From positions 4,161,985 to 4,225,984 of the forward strand of contig NC_088776.1 of assembly GCF_954871325.1 (NCBI RefSeq): a stretch of 64,000 nt of DNA, read 5' to 3'. Both the position numbers and the translations under genes were made by a program. This stretch comes from Gordionus sp. m RMFG-2023 (lineage: Eukaryota > Nematomorpha > Gordioida > Chordodea > Parachordodidae). Shown piece after piece: positions 1 to 11,930 of the stretch; within the stretch, counting starts at the first letter, position 1; each line of letters starts with the position of its first letter. The notes beneath the pieces are model-generated. The model did no database searches, was not told where the DNA came from, and saw only the letters and a program-made list of their open reading frames with translations.

Positions 1-830
1 ATTGTAGCGATAGTTTGTAGTTATAATTATTATAATTATCATGGTATCTAGAATTATTATTACCGTAATTCCTATCATAGTATCTAAAATTATTATTGTC
101 GTAATCCCTATTTCTATACCTATTATAATTATTATCTCTATTATCATAATTTTTTCTAAATTATATATAAAATTATTATTAGGTCTAAAATAATTATCAT
201 TGTCATTCCTGCAATAATATCTAGGAAATTATCGGAAGAGCTTTGGTTAACTAAACTTCTGTGCTCATTATTTTTTGTTAAAGTTTTTATCTTTATCGGA
301 ATTTGTATCATAATTCACATAACTTATTATCGATATCTGATTCATTATTAATGCTATCTAATCCACTTCCTATATCCACCATTTTATTTAAGGTTAAATT
401 AATATTTTTACTTAATTAATATTTTATTTTATCGTTTAATGTAGAGGCATCTTAACTTTTCTTTTATTACTATCATCTGAAAATGACATTTTTTATTCAA
501 TTTAGATAACGTTCCATTCTAAAATATTTTCATTAAAATTTTGTGTTAAGTTAAATTTGTTAATTGAAATATTTTTATCCTTTGGGAAAAGGTATCCTAA
601 TTTCTTAATCACTATATTAAGATCTAAAATCTCAGTATTTGAACAAAGAGATTTAATATTGTAAAACACATCATCAGATAAATTAGCAAGTAAAGTATTT
701 ATTTTAACGGAGTCCGATGATGTGCTGGTCGAATAGTAGTCAAGTACCCTTTCTATGTAAACCTCAGTCAGTGCTCCAATAAGCTTCGGAAACTTATAAG
801 GTGTGTAATTAGGCAATTTTATATCCATTT
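1..830 (-). mobile_element. Fossil Gag-like fragment of an LTR-type retroelement (tentative)
   Basis: On the minus strand a 108-residue frame (828 to 502) begins MDIKLPNYTPYKFPKLIG and has the leucine-rich, helical look of a retroelement Gag. Downstream (about 240 to 1) the minus strand reads as an Asn/Arg/Tyr-rich repeat, like a nucleic-acid-binding Gag tail. The element is broken and runs off the window edge. No LTR, protease, RT or integrase is visible. Family unassigned; a host low-complexity gene remnant is possible. Confidence 0.3.
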
Positions 831-1132
831 ATTTGTTATCTTTTATAAAATATTATATTAACATAATATATCTTAAACAAAAATGTTTGTTTTTTCGTAA
901 TATAAAAATGATGATGTTTAAATCTTCACAAATGTGCATCTTATTTGCACGAACTCTGAATCATTGTATGCAAAAAACTTGCTATTTAAGGCCTCTTAGT
1001 AACGTAGCATCTCCTTCAAGTTATAAAACTCGAAGAAGATGTCTCCCTATATTGTACATTACAATTATCGGTAAGCTCTCACAAAATATCATATACCGAG
1101 ACCGCGGATTGAATATTAGTTATTTTAAATGA

Positions 1133-1948
1133 ATACATCAAAATTTTATAATAATTTGTTGTTAAAAGTTTTTATATAGGAATTATAGAAATTTTTTTTT
1201 AAAAAATTTATTTAATGTTTTTGCATGTTAAATATTAAATCTCACCATTAAAAAAAAATGGAAGAGAAAAAAATTCAAAAAAAATAAAATATATAGGGTT
1301 ATGGTGAGTTTTTTTTTACCATATCACCCCGGGGTACCATGTAAAATATATATTTTTATTTTAGTATAACTATCTTTTTCAGAACAATTACAACATATAT
1401 ATGTTTCAGTCCACTTTATTTAATAATATCTAATTAAGATCATCTTTATTTAATAATATTAACATTCATGTTTATACATTAATAATTATCAAAAAAATAT
1501 ACAAACTACGCTTCGGAAATCCATATAAAAATCCCCCAACCAAAAGGACATGTTCCCTTCTTAACAAAAGAACATGTGATCCCTTTCTTTAAGTTAATCC
1601 CCAAGGAAAAATTAATTATTCATATCAGAAAATGACTGACATTTAGTATCTTATATTAAATTTATTTCTTCTTTTTTTAACGGCTACAACAATATATATT
1701 TTTTATACAAAAATTAGAATATAAAAAAAAACTAACTTACAAAAAGTTATCAATCAAGGCGAAATAAAAGAAAAAGTACATATTAAAAGAACCAGTTAAA
1801 TAATTATTTTTTTACAAAATTAAATTGAATAATCCTTATTCAACAAAAAGATTAAAATCTTTAACTTGGTTTGTTTATATTGATATAAATAATTTTTTAC
1901 AACCTTGGATAATTAAACCATAAAAAAGTTAATTAATTTAGTTAAAAT
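1133..1948. other. AT-rich intergenic DNA, nothing recognised
   Basis: Homopolymer-rich A/T sequence with no open frame of note and no repeat ends that I could pair. Confidence 0.6.
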
Positions 1949-2163
1949 CCCTTCCTTCCTTCCTTCCTTCCTTCCTTCCTTCCTTCCTTCCTTCCTTCCT
2001 TCCTTCCTTCCTTCCTTCCTTCCTTCCTTCCTTCCTTCCTTCCTTCCTTCCTTCCTTCCTTCCTTCCTTCCTTCCTTCCTTCCTTCCTTCCTTCCTTCCT
2101 TCCTTCCTTCCTTCCTTCCTTCCTTCCTTCCTTCCTTCCTTCCTTCCTTCCTTCCTTCCTTCC
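1949..2163. repeat. (CCTT)n microsatellite, about 53 units
   Basis: About 215 bp of uninterrupted CCTT/AAGG. Long minus-strand GRKE repeat frames here are artefacts of the array. Confidence 0.98.
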
Positions 2164-2759
2164 ACATATGTAATTTAAATATTAATTAATGTTAATAGAA
2201 GATGGTGTTAGATGTCTATGATGTTTTAAGAATATGTTTATGATGTGTAAAATTTAATGATCGCAAGTGCATGAATGTTTGAATTTGGTATGTGATATAT
2301 TATATTTATTTTATTTTTCCAACAGCTGCAACACGCCCACCCTTATAAGACCAGTGTAGGTCTCCTCATTGTAACCTATGAAGTTGAAATTTTATCGATC
2401 TTCAGATTCATTCAATTATCGTATTTCTGGTATTGGCCATTTATTTTAATATTTATCAGATCGCCGCTCCTTCGAATTTTATCGTCCATGGTATTTATCG
2501 AATGGTACAGTACAGTTGAAATTTCCTGATTCAAAATATATACTTTCCTTAATGAAGTTTGACATATTCATATTAAATATAACTTAAAATTATATACATA
2601 TATGCGGAATTGATAAAAAATAAACAATTCCAAATTTTTCACTTAGTATGAATTTTAGGGTATATATTTTCATGAATTATTGGTAATAATTATAATTGAT
2701 CGATTCACTTATTTACGGAATACTAGGAGATAAATCATATGAAAGTTATACTCTTTAAG

Positions 2760-2948
2760 TAGTGCTGTTATATTACCTAACTTTGATCATCTCTATTGTG
2801 GCTTAGTCAAGCTTTTAGCCTAAAAAAATATTTGAATTGAGCCTCTAAGTTAAATATCAACTTGAAGATTTATACGAATATTTTTGGATAAAAATATGGC
2901 TTTACGCTGCTTTATAGCTGACTAAAGTCAGGTGGTTTAACAGCACTA
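2760..2948. mobile_element. MITE, family B (TAGTGCTG... ends), hAT-like
   Basis: Inverted ends TAGTGCTGTTATATTACC and GTTTAACAGCACTA, with the internal block TTTGATCATCTCTATTGTGG. The same family, in the opposite orientation, is at 26087 and 36184. Flanks ctctttaa and ctcttaat hint at an 8-bp target duplication. Confidence 0.7.
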
Positions 2949-2956
2949 CTCTTAAT

Positions 2957-5584
2957 TATATATTCATATTGAGACTATAATTTATCTGATGGTATTATTT
3001 TCTATGCCAAATAACACGCGATATATAATTTTCGATCATCTGTTTTTTATTGAAATGATTTCATGATGAATGTACACTCATAATATAAACTCATAAAAAT
3101 ATATAAAAATATTCCAAATGAACGTTAACTGATTACATATAGGGAGTTTATCCTCACCGAGGTTTCAATGTATGATATTTTTTTTGATTTTCATTAAACT
3201 TTTTCTAATTTCGTCTTGATTCGCAAATAAAAATTTTTTTTATAGTCGCAGAAAGTTTGGCATCTAGAAAATGTTTATTTCATTTAGCCAGAGGAACATA
3301 ACTGACATTCTTAATATATAATTTTGACTTATAAATGTGCAAGTGGTGAATTCTTTACCACGTAAAATGTTCTTTTTTAAACATATTCAAGTGGTCATAT
3401 TTATAATAAAACAATATTAAAAAATATATAAACAATTTCCATTAAACAAAATATAAAAATAAGTATATAAAAATTATAATATTACTTAAAATTAAAATCA
3501 ATGTTATTAAATACAAATTAAATTTTCACTTTATAATTTGTTAACAAATGTGTGATGTACTCAACTTCTTTTATATACATTATAATAAAATTATTGATAA
3601 TACATATTAAAAAAAAAATATACAAAAATATATATGTCTATGGGGATTCGGAAACTCTTGATATTAAATCCTTTACTAAAGGCGATCTTTAGATTTTGAA
3701 AATTTGATTTAACCGAGATTATATTCTAGCATGTGTAGAGCATTTACCCTATAAATTTTAGCCAATTTAAGTCATAAAAATTATTGAGCCTATATAAATC
3801 TTAATTAAATCAAGTGGTATTTTAATTATCAGAGTAATATATATAAATTATATTTTTCACTATGATAACAATACAAAAATTCTGTGTCAAAAATAGAATA
3901 TCAAGATCCCTCATAATGTCTAAATATTAATCAAGCATTAATAGTTGAAGTTTAATTGATTTAAAATTATTCAAGTTATTTTATAATTTAATTAATTTAA
4001 ATATAATCATTTATTAATTGAAAATTAAATTAATCCAATTTAAAATGTCAAATGTGTTAGTCATGTTCAAAATCAATAATCAACTAAATTATTCATTTGT
4101 TTAATTTTACTATGCCTCTTCCTTAGAAAATTTCTAAAATCTAAACCATACTGTTAAATCTTATATATATTACTTCAAATTTAAGATTTTATATTCTAAT
4201 ATGGTATTCCATATTATTGGCGACAATCGCTAACATCCATAAATATTATTTAACTCACATTTTTAATTTTTTTTCGCTTCAGATATGATCCATTTTATTC
4301 GGTTGACCACTAAATAGAATTGCTCAAAGTGGTGAATAAGTTTTAAAGCGTCTTCAAAATTACATATACTTAATATGCAACAAAAGGTGATATAAATTGA
4401 TTGTTGTGTTTGTTATTCAATTCAGCTAACTCAATTTCTATATGTTAGTTATGGCATATTATTATTATTGACGTAAAGCGAAACGAATAAACGAAATAGA
4501 AGTATGAAGTAAAATAATAAAAAGGATTTTTTTTAATAATAATTATCTAAAAGATAATTTTAAGATTATGATTGATTTAGATCAATTATGTATATATTTG
4601 AACATAATAGAACAATTTTTATGAGATTTGGATTCATATGCAGCTATGTTTGGCGGAGCCTTTGCCCTTTTACTTGCTTTGAAGTAGTATGTAGAGCCTG
4701 CATAATAAGGCGGTTAACCTGTTCATAATTTTTTACGTAGCAATCTTTAATTATTCATAAGAGTAAGTAGTATACGAGAACTAATAAAAATAAATTAATT
4801 TATAAAAATTATAAAATAAACTGATTCATAAAATATTATGCTAATATAAATTAACATGCTTTCCTAGTTAATTATACTTCTTTATTTTTGCTAAATAAAT
4901 AAAAATATAGATGGTATTAATTTTTGTAAGGGTTATATTTGAGTATAATGAGAGTTATAATCAGAATTATAACTGCTTCTTAAAATATTTTAAATAATAA
5001 TCTGTTTAATTTTAGGTTACAAAATTAACTCATGAATTTGAATAATCTTTGTAAGTTTCCCTCATTTCCAGAATCTTCAAAGCAATTATATACATTGACA
5101 AAATAAAGGTCGATATATTTTGAAAGGCCGGGATATAGGAGTAAATAAGTGCTTTTCTATAGTTAGAGATGTTATTTAAAATAGGTTGCATTAAGCTAAC
5201 CTACGTGAATTTTTCTAAATAGAGATAAGATAGAATTATAATATAATAAATTTTTTTTATTAGTAAAATAACATTAGAAAATATATAATTGATTTTCTTA
5301 ATTCGCATGTGGGAAATTTTGGGGTTAGTTTTTTAAAAAAAAATAATTCAAACTTTTTTCCATACTGAATTGGAACAACTATCAGATTCGTTGTATTCAT
5401 TGCATAATTATAAAAATGAGATCAATGTATAATTAAAAAATTATGATGGAAAAAATGTAAATGCATGAATCTGAAAAGGAATATTTTGCTAAGTTTTCTA
5501 AAATATTTTAGAAGTAACCAAATATGGTAGATTATTTATTTTTGGAAGCAATTGATAGACTAAAGGGAAAAAGATAAAATGCAT
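2957..5584. other. AT-rich intergenic DNA, nothing recognised
   Basis: No coding signal on either strand; simple A/T runs and short TA repeats only. Confidence 0.6.
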
Positions 5585-5689
5585 TTTTTTGATTACTTGT
5601 AAATTATAGGGTGTTTAACCAAACTAATCGCGAAATTTAAATGTCACTAATTGATCAATGGTAAAACGAGATGTTTGCCGCTGCTCTAG

Positions 5690-6130
5690 TTCCGTTTTGG
5701 TGTGCCGCCATATTTTTTGTTTATTTTTTAAATAACCTTTTTATTTAAATTTCGGTTTGTAAACTGATTAAAGCACTAACCTCGACTAAGGAAGCCCTAA
5801 GGAGTAATATAAATTTCATCGTTTAGTGCTTTCTTGCCAAAATTTGACATTCAAACATTTCTTTAGCTTATAACAATTTTTTCATGACAGTTGACCAAAT
5901 TAATAACGGATCTCAAATTTAATAATTAAGCACTAAATAATGTAGAAAACCGGATATTTATAGACTATAGTTTTTGTGGTTGGCCGTCATTTATTGTTTC
6001 TTTTCGCAAATAACATTAAATTCGGCTACAAAAGTGATTGTAGCACTAACTTCTACTAACGAGCATTAAAGAAAGATATATATTTTATCATTAGTGCTTC
6101 CAATCGACTTTTAAGCGTGAAGTTGGTCCA
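5690..6130. repeat. Diverged two-copy tandem duplication
   Basis: Two related blocks (about 5700-5870 and 5983-6130) share, in order, a GCCGCCAT/GCCGTCAT motif, TTTGTTT/TTGTTTC runs, AAATTCGG-type and TTAAAGCACTAAC/GTAGCACTAAC motifs, CGACTAA/CTACTAA and TTAGTGCTT. Period is about 285 bp. Probably an old transposon-derived unit. Confidence 0.5.
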
Positions 6131-6360
6131 AGTTTTTATATTTGCTTATAATTATATAACACGCGATGAATATAAACGCGATTTCGTTTGAATTATTGCC
6201 TACTATATACCATTCTATAAATTTATTGTAAAATTCGATATTCTTGGGATTGAGCTAATTTTTCAATGATTTCATCAGTGCTCGCAATGCAACTGTCTGT
6301 ATATTAAGAACTACTTGCCATTCAATCTATTTTCAGATATAGTACTCCTCAAGTAATTAT

Positions 6361-6536
6361 GTAAACGGCTCGATTTGGGCCGATTTTAAAAACGGCTAAC
6401 TCAATATATTATTTAGGAAAATATTATGCAATCATGAAAATTATCACAGATGTTTGAACATTTATTAGTGAAATCTCTAGGCTTAGGCAATATTTTTCTG
6501 GTTTTTATAAAATCGGCTCAAATAGAGCCAACACTG
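6361..6536. mobile_element. MITE, family A copy (worn ends)
   Basis: Matches the family A body: AAACGGCTCGATTTGGGCC at the left, AAAATCGGCTCAAATAGAGCC then AACACTG at the right. See 44627 for the type copy. Confidence 0.75.
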
Positions 6537-7839
6537 CTTCTTTATTACGTTTTTATTCTTGAAGAAGAAAATATTCCTTCACTGGTAAAAAAATGTATAA
6601 TAATTTTTGAACATTCTTACAATAATAATCTGCCAAATATTTATCTCTGACAAGATTTTAAATTGTTTCGGAAGGGATTCTGCGGTAATAATATTTGCAG
6701 ATTCGTAAGTGCTGCCTGATTAATCAAGAACCTCTCATTCATTTTAGTTGTAAAATTATCCAAGAGGGAGAATTATGACATTTATCCTATAGTATTCTTC
6801 GACCGACCCTATATTTAATTTTGGAAAGATGGGTTTGCTCTTGCTGAGAGTCGAGGTAGACAAATATTAAATTCACATAAATCTGTTTTCGACTCAACGA
6901 TTACATATGATTTATGAAAGTCGTCATCTCCATTTGCCCTAATTTCTCTTAATGCTTTCAGTTAAACTCATTATCTTAATCATATCGATGGTACATCACT
7001 CTGACAGGCCTTGAGCACTGCATATCTAATAGCCCCATTTAAACACACATGAATCTTTTAAAATCCCCAAAACATTTCTTATTTCTCTTATAGATTAGCA
7101 TAATTAAACAATGATTAAATTTATGACAATATGATCAAATAAACGCCGCATTTGGGGACTCGTCTCTGATCAAAGCCTGTACTCCGTTTATTCTTCCACT
7201 CAGGTCTGAATAACTTTGCTTGGGCAAAAATTCGAGGGGTAGACTCATGGAATTAAGTTTGCATATTATATTTTTTGAAAATTTCAACACCAGTCGTGTT
7301 ACCTGAACAATATATATCAATAAATCTTTCATCTGATTTTGGTGTTTCATCATTTCCAATATATCATCTTACTATCAACGCTATTGCCTCTGATTTAGAA
7401 ATACAATATATACCATCAACTATTTATATTATTATACTATAAAATACTTTTTTTTAATAAATCGATTCAGTATTAATTTTAATGTAAGCCCGGTTCAGAT
7501 TTTAAAAATCGTTAAATTTTTTTGCCGCGTTTTCGGGGAAGTTCTTTTTGATGTCATTAGTGATATTGAAATGTTGATCAAAATTTAATATCTAACTAGT
7601 ATAAAATAAACAATAATTTTGGATTTTGTATAGCCATCCTCATAAAAGTATAGTCACATAATTTTTAGAAGCTTTATATTAAAAAAAAAATTTTTTTTGA
7701 TTAAGTTTGGATGGGTAATTATGGTCTACGCGAATTATATTGTCCTTAATTTATTTGCGACGTTAGGGTTTTCGTAATTTTATGCGGATTAATTTTATAG
7801 GTCTCTTGGGATAGGCAATTTTAGCCTCTCCAACCTGAT
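6537..7839. other. Intergenic, nothing recognised
   Basis: AT-rich with scattered mixed-composition patches. A 74-residue minus-strand frame at 7135-7359 has no recognisable features and is not called. Confidence 0.5.
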
Positions 7840-8130
7840 CCACTATGATATGATGCTATCAGGACTCAGGGCCATCGGGGCTAACGGAAAGGTTGCGCAC
7901 TGTCTGGCATATTATTTTATATGACCATGGATCCACTGCTGCAAATACGAGAGCCTGAGCCTGTTGCATATTTCTTTTGGCCAGCTGTTCGGACGACTTT
8001 CAGCGAAATTTTGACATAATCGCTTCTGACTGTGAAAGGATTTCGACTAACCCCGAATGCAACAAAGTTCTCGGTGATGCACTTCAGCGGTCAAATTACC
8101 GGCGAGCGTTCCCCAAATCGAATTCGTATG
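7840..8130. other. Short GC-balanced island, origin unknown
   Basis: About 290 bp with clearly higher GC than its surroundings and few homopolymers. Both strands show short stop-broken frames. It may be a remnant of a gene or of an autonomous transposon. I recognise nothing in it. Confidence 0.35.
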
Positions 8131-8449
8131 CAATAAGTTTTCGATAAAAATTTATTTATCATTTTTAAAGGAAATTATGAATGAATAGAAATAAAGAGAT
8201 GTTTCTTTCTTCGTACATTGCCCTTATCCATTTCACTGCTTTTACTATAGGAATACCAAATAAAATTGGCTTTCCTACCTAAAACTTAACTTTCCCCATT
8301 TCCATTTAAACTCAAATTTTACGAGAACGAGACCACATTTTCTTAGCGATCTTAAAATTTAGCACTGCCAATCCATTCTGAGCAGCCAACGCTTCACCGC
8401 GAATCTCTTAATAATCAATAAAGTTTCTCATCTTCTCGATAGAAACTAT

Positions 8450-8594
8450 TGGTGTTGTTAAACGACCGATAGGCGTCTAGACCTTTGTGCCATCTATGAG
8501 CAAACTCTTCTGGCTCGTGCAACCTTATTCTGGATAAAATATCGAGTTGGCCGTTTCTAAGGATCGACTCAAATCGAGCCGTTTAACAACACTA
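8450..8594. mobile_element. MITE, family A, internally shortened, with target duplication
   Basis: Ends TGGTGTTGTTAAACG and GCCGTTTAACAACACTA. Flanks gaaactat and gaaacgat match 7 of 8, the 8-bp duplication expected of hAT elements. About 80 bp of the left half is missing. Confidence 0.85.
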
Positions 8595-8602
8595 GAAACG
8601 AT

Positions 8603-9480
8603 TATAGAATATATCGGATTTTTTTCTATTATTATATGTAAATTGAAAATGCTGATTTTTTTTTTCTCGCAAAAAGTGTTCTAAATTGCTAAGTAAAAAT
8701 ACCCGGGAAATCCCTTGATGCCACTCTCCAGCTGCTGCGTTGAGGCAGGATTTTTGGGTGAGAAAATTGGAATTATATATCTCTTGTAAAAAAATAAATA
8801 AATGTATTTACCCAAGTAATATAATTTTTATTTTTTAAAAAAAATATACAAAAAAAAATCACTTTTTATCCTTGTTTAAGTAATTAAAATTAAAGTCTTG
8901 GGGGGGGGGGGCTGGTATTGAACTTTTTATTCGATGTTTAAAAGTCAATAAAAATTTTTAAAAATGTATTTTTTTAATTTTAATTTTTAATTATTAATTA
9001 ATTAGTATTATACCGAATATAACATTATAATAAATAAATTTATCGAAAAAATATCCTTTAATTTTGAATAAAAATCTTTTTTTTTTAAGATTTATATATT
9101 GATTTTATTTTTATTATTTATTTAATATGGAATTTCAATTTTTGACATGGAAAATCGCAAAACTTTATTATTGAAATATTTATTGTATTTCTTCGCGGTG
9201 CAAATCGTTGTCAATCGAATCGAAGGTCAAAATGAAAAATTTATAATAATAATAAAAAAAAAACAATTATGTAAATGTATTTGTATTTTTTGCTGTTATT
9301 GTAAAAATTATGAATAAAACTTTCAATTATTATACTTCATTATCATGATTTGTAATTTGGCAGTAAATAGCTTCCTGCTATCGTTTTTCTCCTTCTCATC
9401 ACACTTTATACTCAGGCTAATACTTCAATTTGGTAGGGTAGGGTGCAGTTCCACTCTTAATTTTGACTATTAAATCCGCG
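8603..9480. other. AT-rich intergenic with a G12 run
   Basis: Twelve Gs at 8900-8911 in otherwise A/T-dominated DNA. No gene seen. Confidence 0.6.
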
Positions 9481-9669
9481 CAGTGTTGTTAAACGGCACT
9501 CGATTCGAGCCGATTTTTAAAAACGGCTAACTCAATATTTAAGCTAGTAAGATGTTAGCTAAACCCGGTATTTGCTATTCGATGTTCGAACCTTTGTGCC
9601 AATGAGCAAAATCTTCAGGTCTTACGTAACATTTCACTGGAGAAAATATTGAGTTGACCAACAACACTG
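9481..9669. mobile_element. MITE, family A copy
   Basis: Ends CAGTGTTGTTAAACGG and CCAACAACACTG, with the internal family A block CAAAATCTTCAGG. The right half lacks the second palindrome arm. No target duplication found. Confidence 0.8.
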
Positions 9670-9997
9670 CATCTGTGTTACAAGGTTTGTCGGAATCTTC
9701 GAGAAAAAAAAAACTGGCATAATTGTTATTGAGGTTGGGATTCCATGTGAATCACGTTCGCTCACTTTGGGCCGGTCTGTGACAACGTGATATATTATGA
9801 GAAGATAATATTATTAAATATGTTTTTTTTTCCCAGTTAATTTATATAATAGAATAATATTTGAACTAGAGAAGATTTTTTTCTTGAAATGTATATAAAA
9901 CTAAACAAGTATCTGAAGTAAGAAGCAGGATGGTTGTAGATATATGATTTAGGTAGAGGTAATAAAAGGCTTGAGAGATATGGGTAAGGTAAGATGG

Positions 9998-10740
9998 AGA
10001 TCTGCAAATCGCGGCCAGGCCCAGGGTATATTTTAGGATAATTTTAGGTTCGGGGTAGGTCGGACCTATTATTTTTTAAAACTACGGGCCGGGCCGCGGA
10101 AATTTATTCGGGTCGGGATTTTCGGGACAAATATTTTTAAAAAGAATTTCGGGCCGGGTTCGAAAAATTAGGAGGATCACTAAGGTGAGGGTTAGGTTTA
10201 AGATAGATTAATTATGGTTTTTAATATGATTTAATCATTTCGATTAATAACCTGTCAAATCTTACAGGTCATGTGATCATAAATGGAAGAATAGAGATTT
10301 AAATAAATCAGCTGTTGTAACTGCAATTTCCTTGAGTCGGATCATAATCTTACTATTATGAAAGAGATATGTAAAAGAGGCTCACATTTTCAGATTCGAT
10401 CCAGCTCACGTTTTTTTCTTATAAAAAAGTTAAACCAGGTTTTTAAAAATTCGGTGAATCAATGTAATTTTAAATTATCACGTGATTTTTTCTAAAATTG
10501 TTAATTGATATAATAGTGTCAATTTAATATATTACGTCAATAGTCGGTTTAAATACATCAGGTCCGGCCCGGGTTTCCAATTTTTATTTAAAAACCCGGA
10601 TTTAGGACACTTGAGGTCGGAGTTTCCGATAAAGGTACAGTTAAAACTTGCCTATTCGGACAACTCCCTAATTTGACCCAAAATTTTGAGTCCCAATCTA
10701 ATTTTCCTATTAACTACTAGGTATTTGGCAGGTCTAAAGT
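9998..10740. mobile_element. GGCCCGG-rich hAT-like element, degraded
   Basis: Two GC-rich patches (about 10010-10170, 10555-10640) of GGGCCGGGCC and GTCCGGCCCGGG type flank an AT-rich core, as in the better kept copy at 14247-15162. Possible ends GAGATCTGCAAATCG and GGCAGGTCT. No target duplication identified. Confidence 0.45.
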
Positions 10741-11930
10741 TGGGGCAAAAAATCTTGATTCACAGTGGTGTCCAAATTATACAGGTTTTACTGTATTAAA
10801 ATAAAGCAATTTAGACTTAATTGAATATTGATTTATTAATATTATGATATTGCTTCCATTTTGTGATTTTTATTTATTTATTTAATATCATGGAATATTG
10901 GGTAAATGGGTAAATGCTGGGAGAGAGGGGTAAGGTGGGTTGCCAATACCTGTCCGATTTGAGCACCAAAGTGCCATCATACGATAATGGCTACGATTAG
11001 AGTTAGTGCATAACAATGAATGATGAATATTAGTTTAATTTGTTCGTTCATACATATTAGATAAACATATAATAATAACGTGAAATGTAATTTAATTTTT
11101 TTTTAAAAAAAAACATATTTTAAATTATCCCACCTCAATTGGCTAAAATAAAAATTTTAAATTGTTTAAATTTTTTTTTCAAATTTTGACAATATTAATA
11201 AGACCTAAAAAGATTATAATAAGTTTTTTAAACATCTACAATAAAAAAATATGTATATATATATGCTTTTAAGCCTTTCTATTCTTGGATCGAAACTTTA
11301 TTTAAAAAATAATATAAATAATTAATGTATTTTTATTTTGACTGGCCACTATCTTACAAAATTAAAATATATGATTTCCGAGTGGAAAGAAAGAAAGAAA
11401 TTTATAACAAATATCGAGATTAGAAAGAAAATTTAAAAGGTAATGGGAAAGTTTATTATAAATGGGGAGAGGGGGCTTTTAATTACCCAGGTTAACAGGA
11501 ATTTTAGAAAGCAATTACCGATATGGCACATAATTAAAATTTAATAATTTAAATATGGTATAGCCGATTCTTTTTATATCATAAAAAGAAATTATCTTGC
11601 TTGATCTGCATTGTTGGAAGATAGATCCTTATCCAAAAAAAAAAAATCTGGCTCTGGGTATGAGTTTAGTCATAATATAAAACCTTCTACAAAAACCGAG
11701 GTTCAGATTCATTTAAAAAATTAATGGTTTTGGTTCGAGTAGGTTCGTAATAAATAAATAATATATCCAGTTTAAAAACCTATAAAAATAAAAATCATAT
11801 TAAAATATGTGTAAAGGAACAATATTTTTCTAAAAAATTATTTTGTCTCAATTTTTGAACGCTTTTTAAGAATCAATAGGTTCCAAAAAAATTAAATATA
11901 TCCTATAAAATCTTAAAAGGAGATGTACCG
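10741..11930. other. AT-rich intergenic, nothing recognised
   Basis: Simple A/T sequence with a short GAAA run near 11389. No gene or paired repeat ends. Confidence 0.55.

Noticed and set aside
1913-2167. Long minus-strand EGRK-repeat open frames
   Set aside because: They are direct translations of the CCTT microsatellite with no start context or flanking coding sequence.
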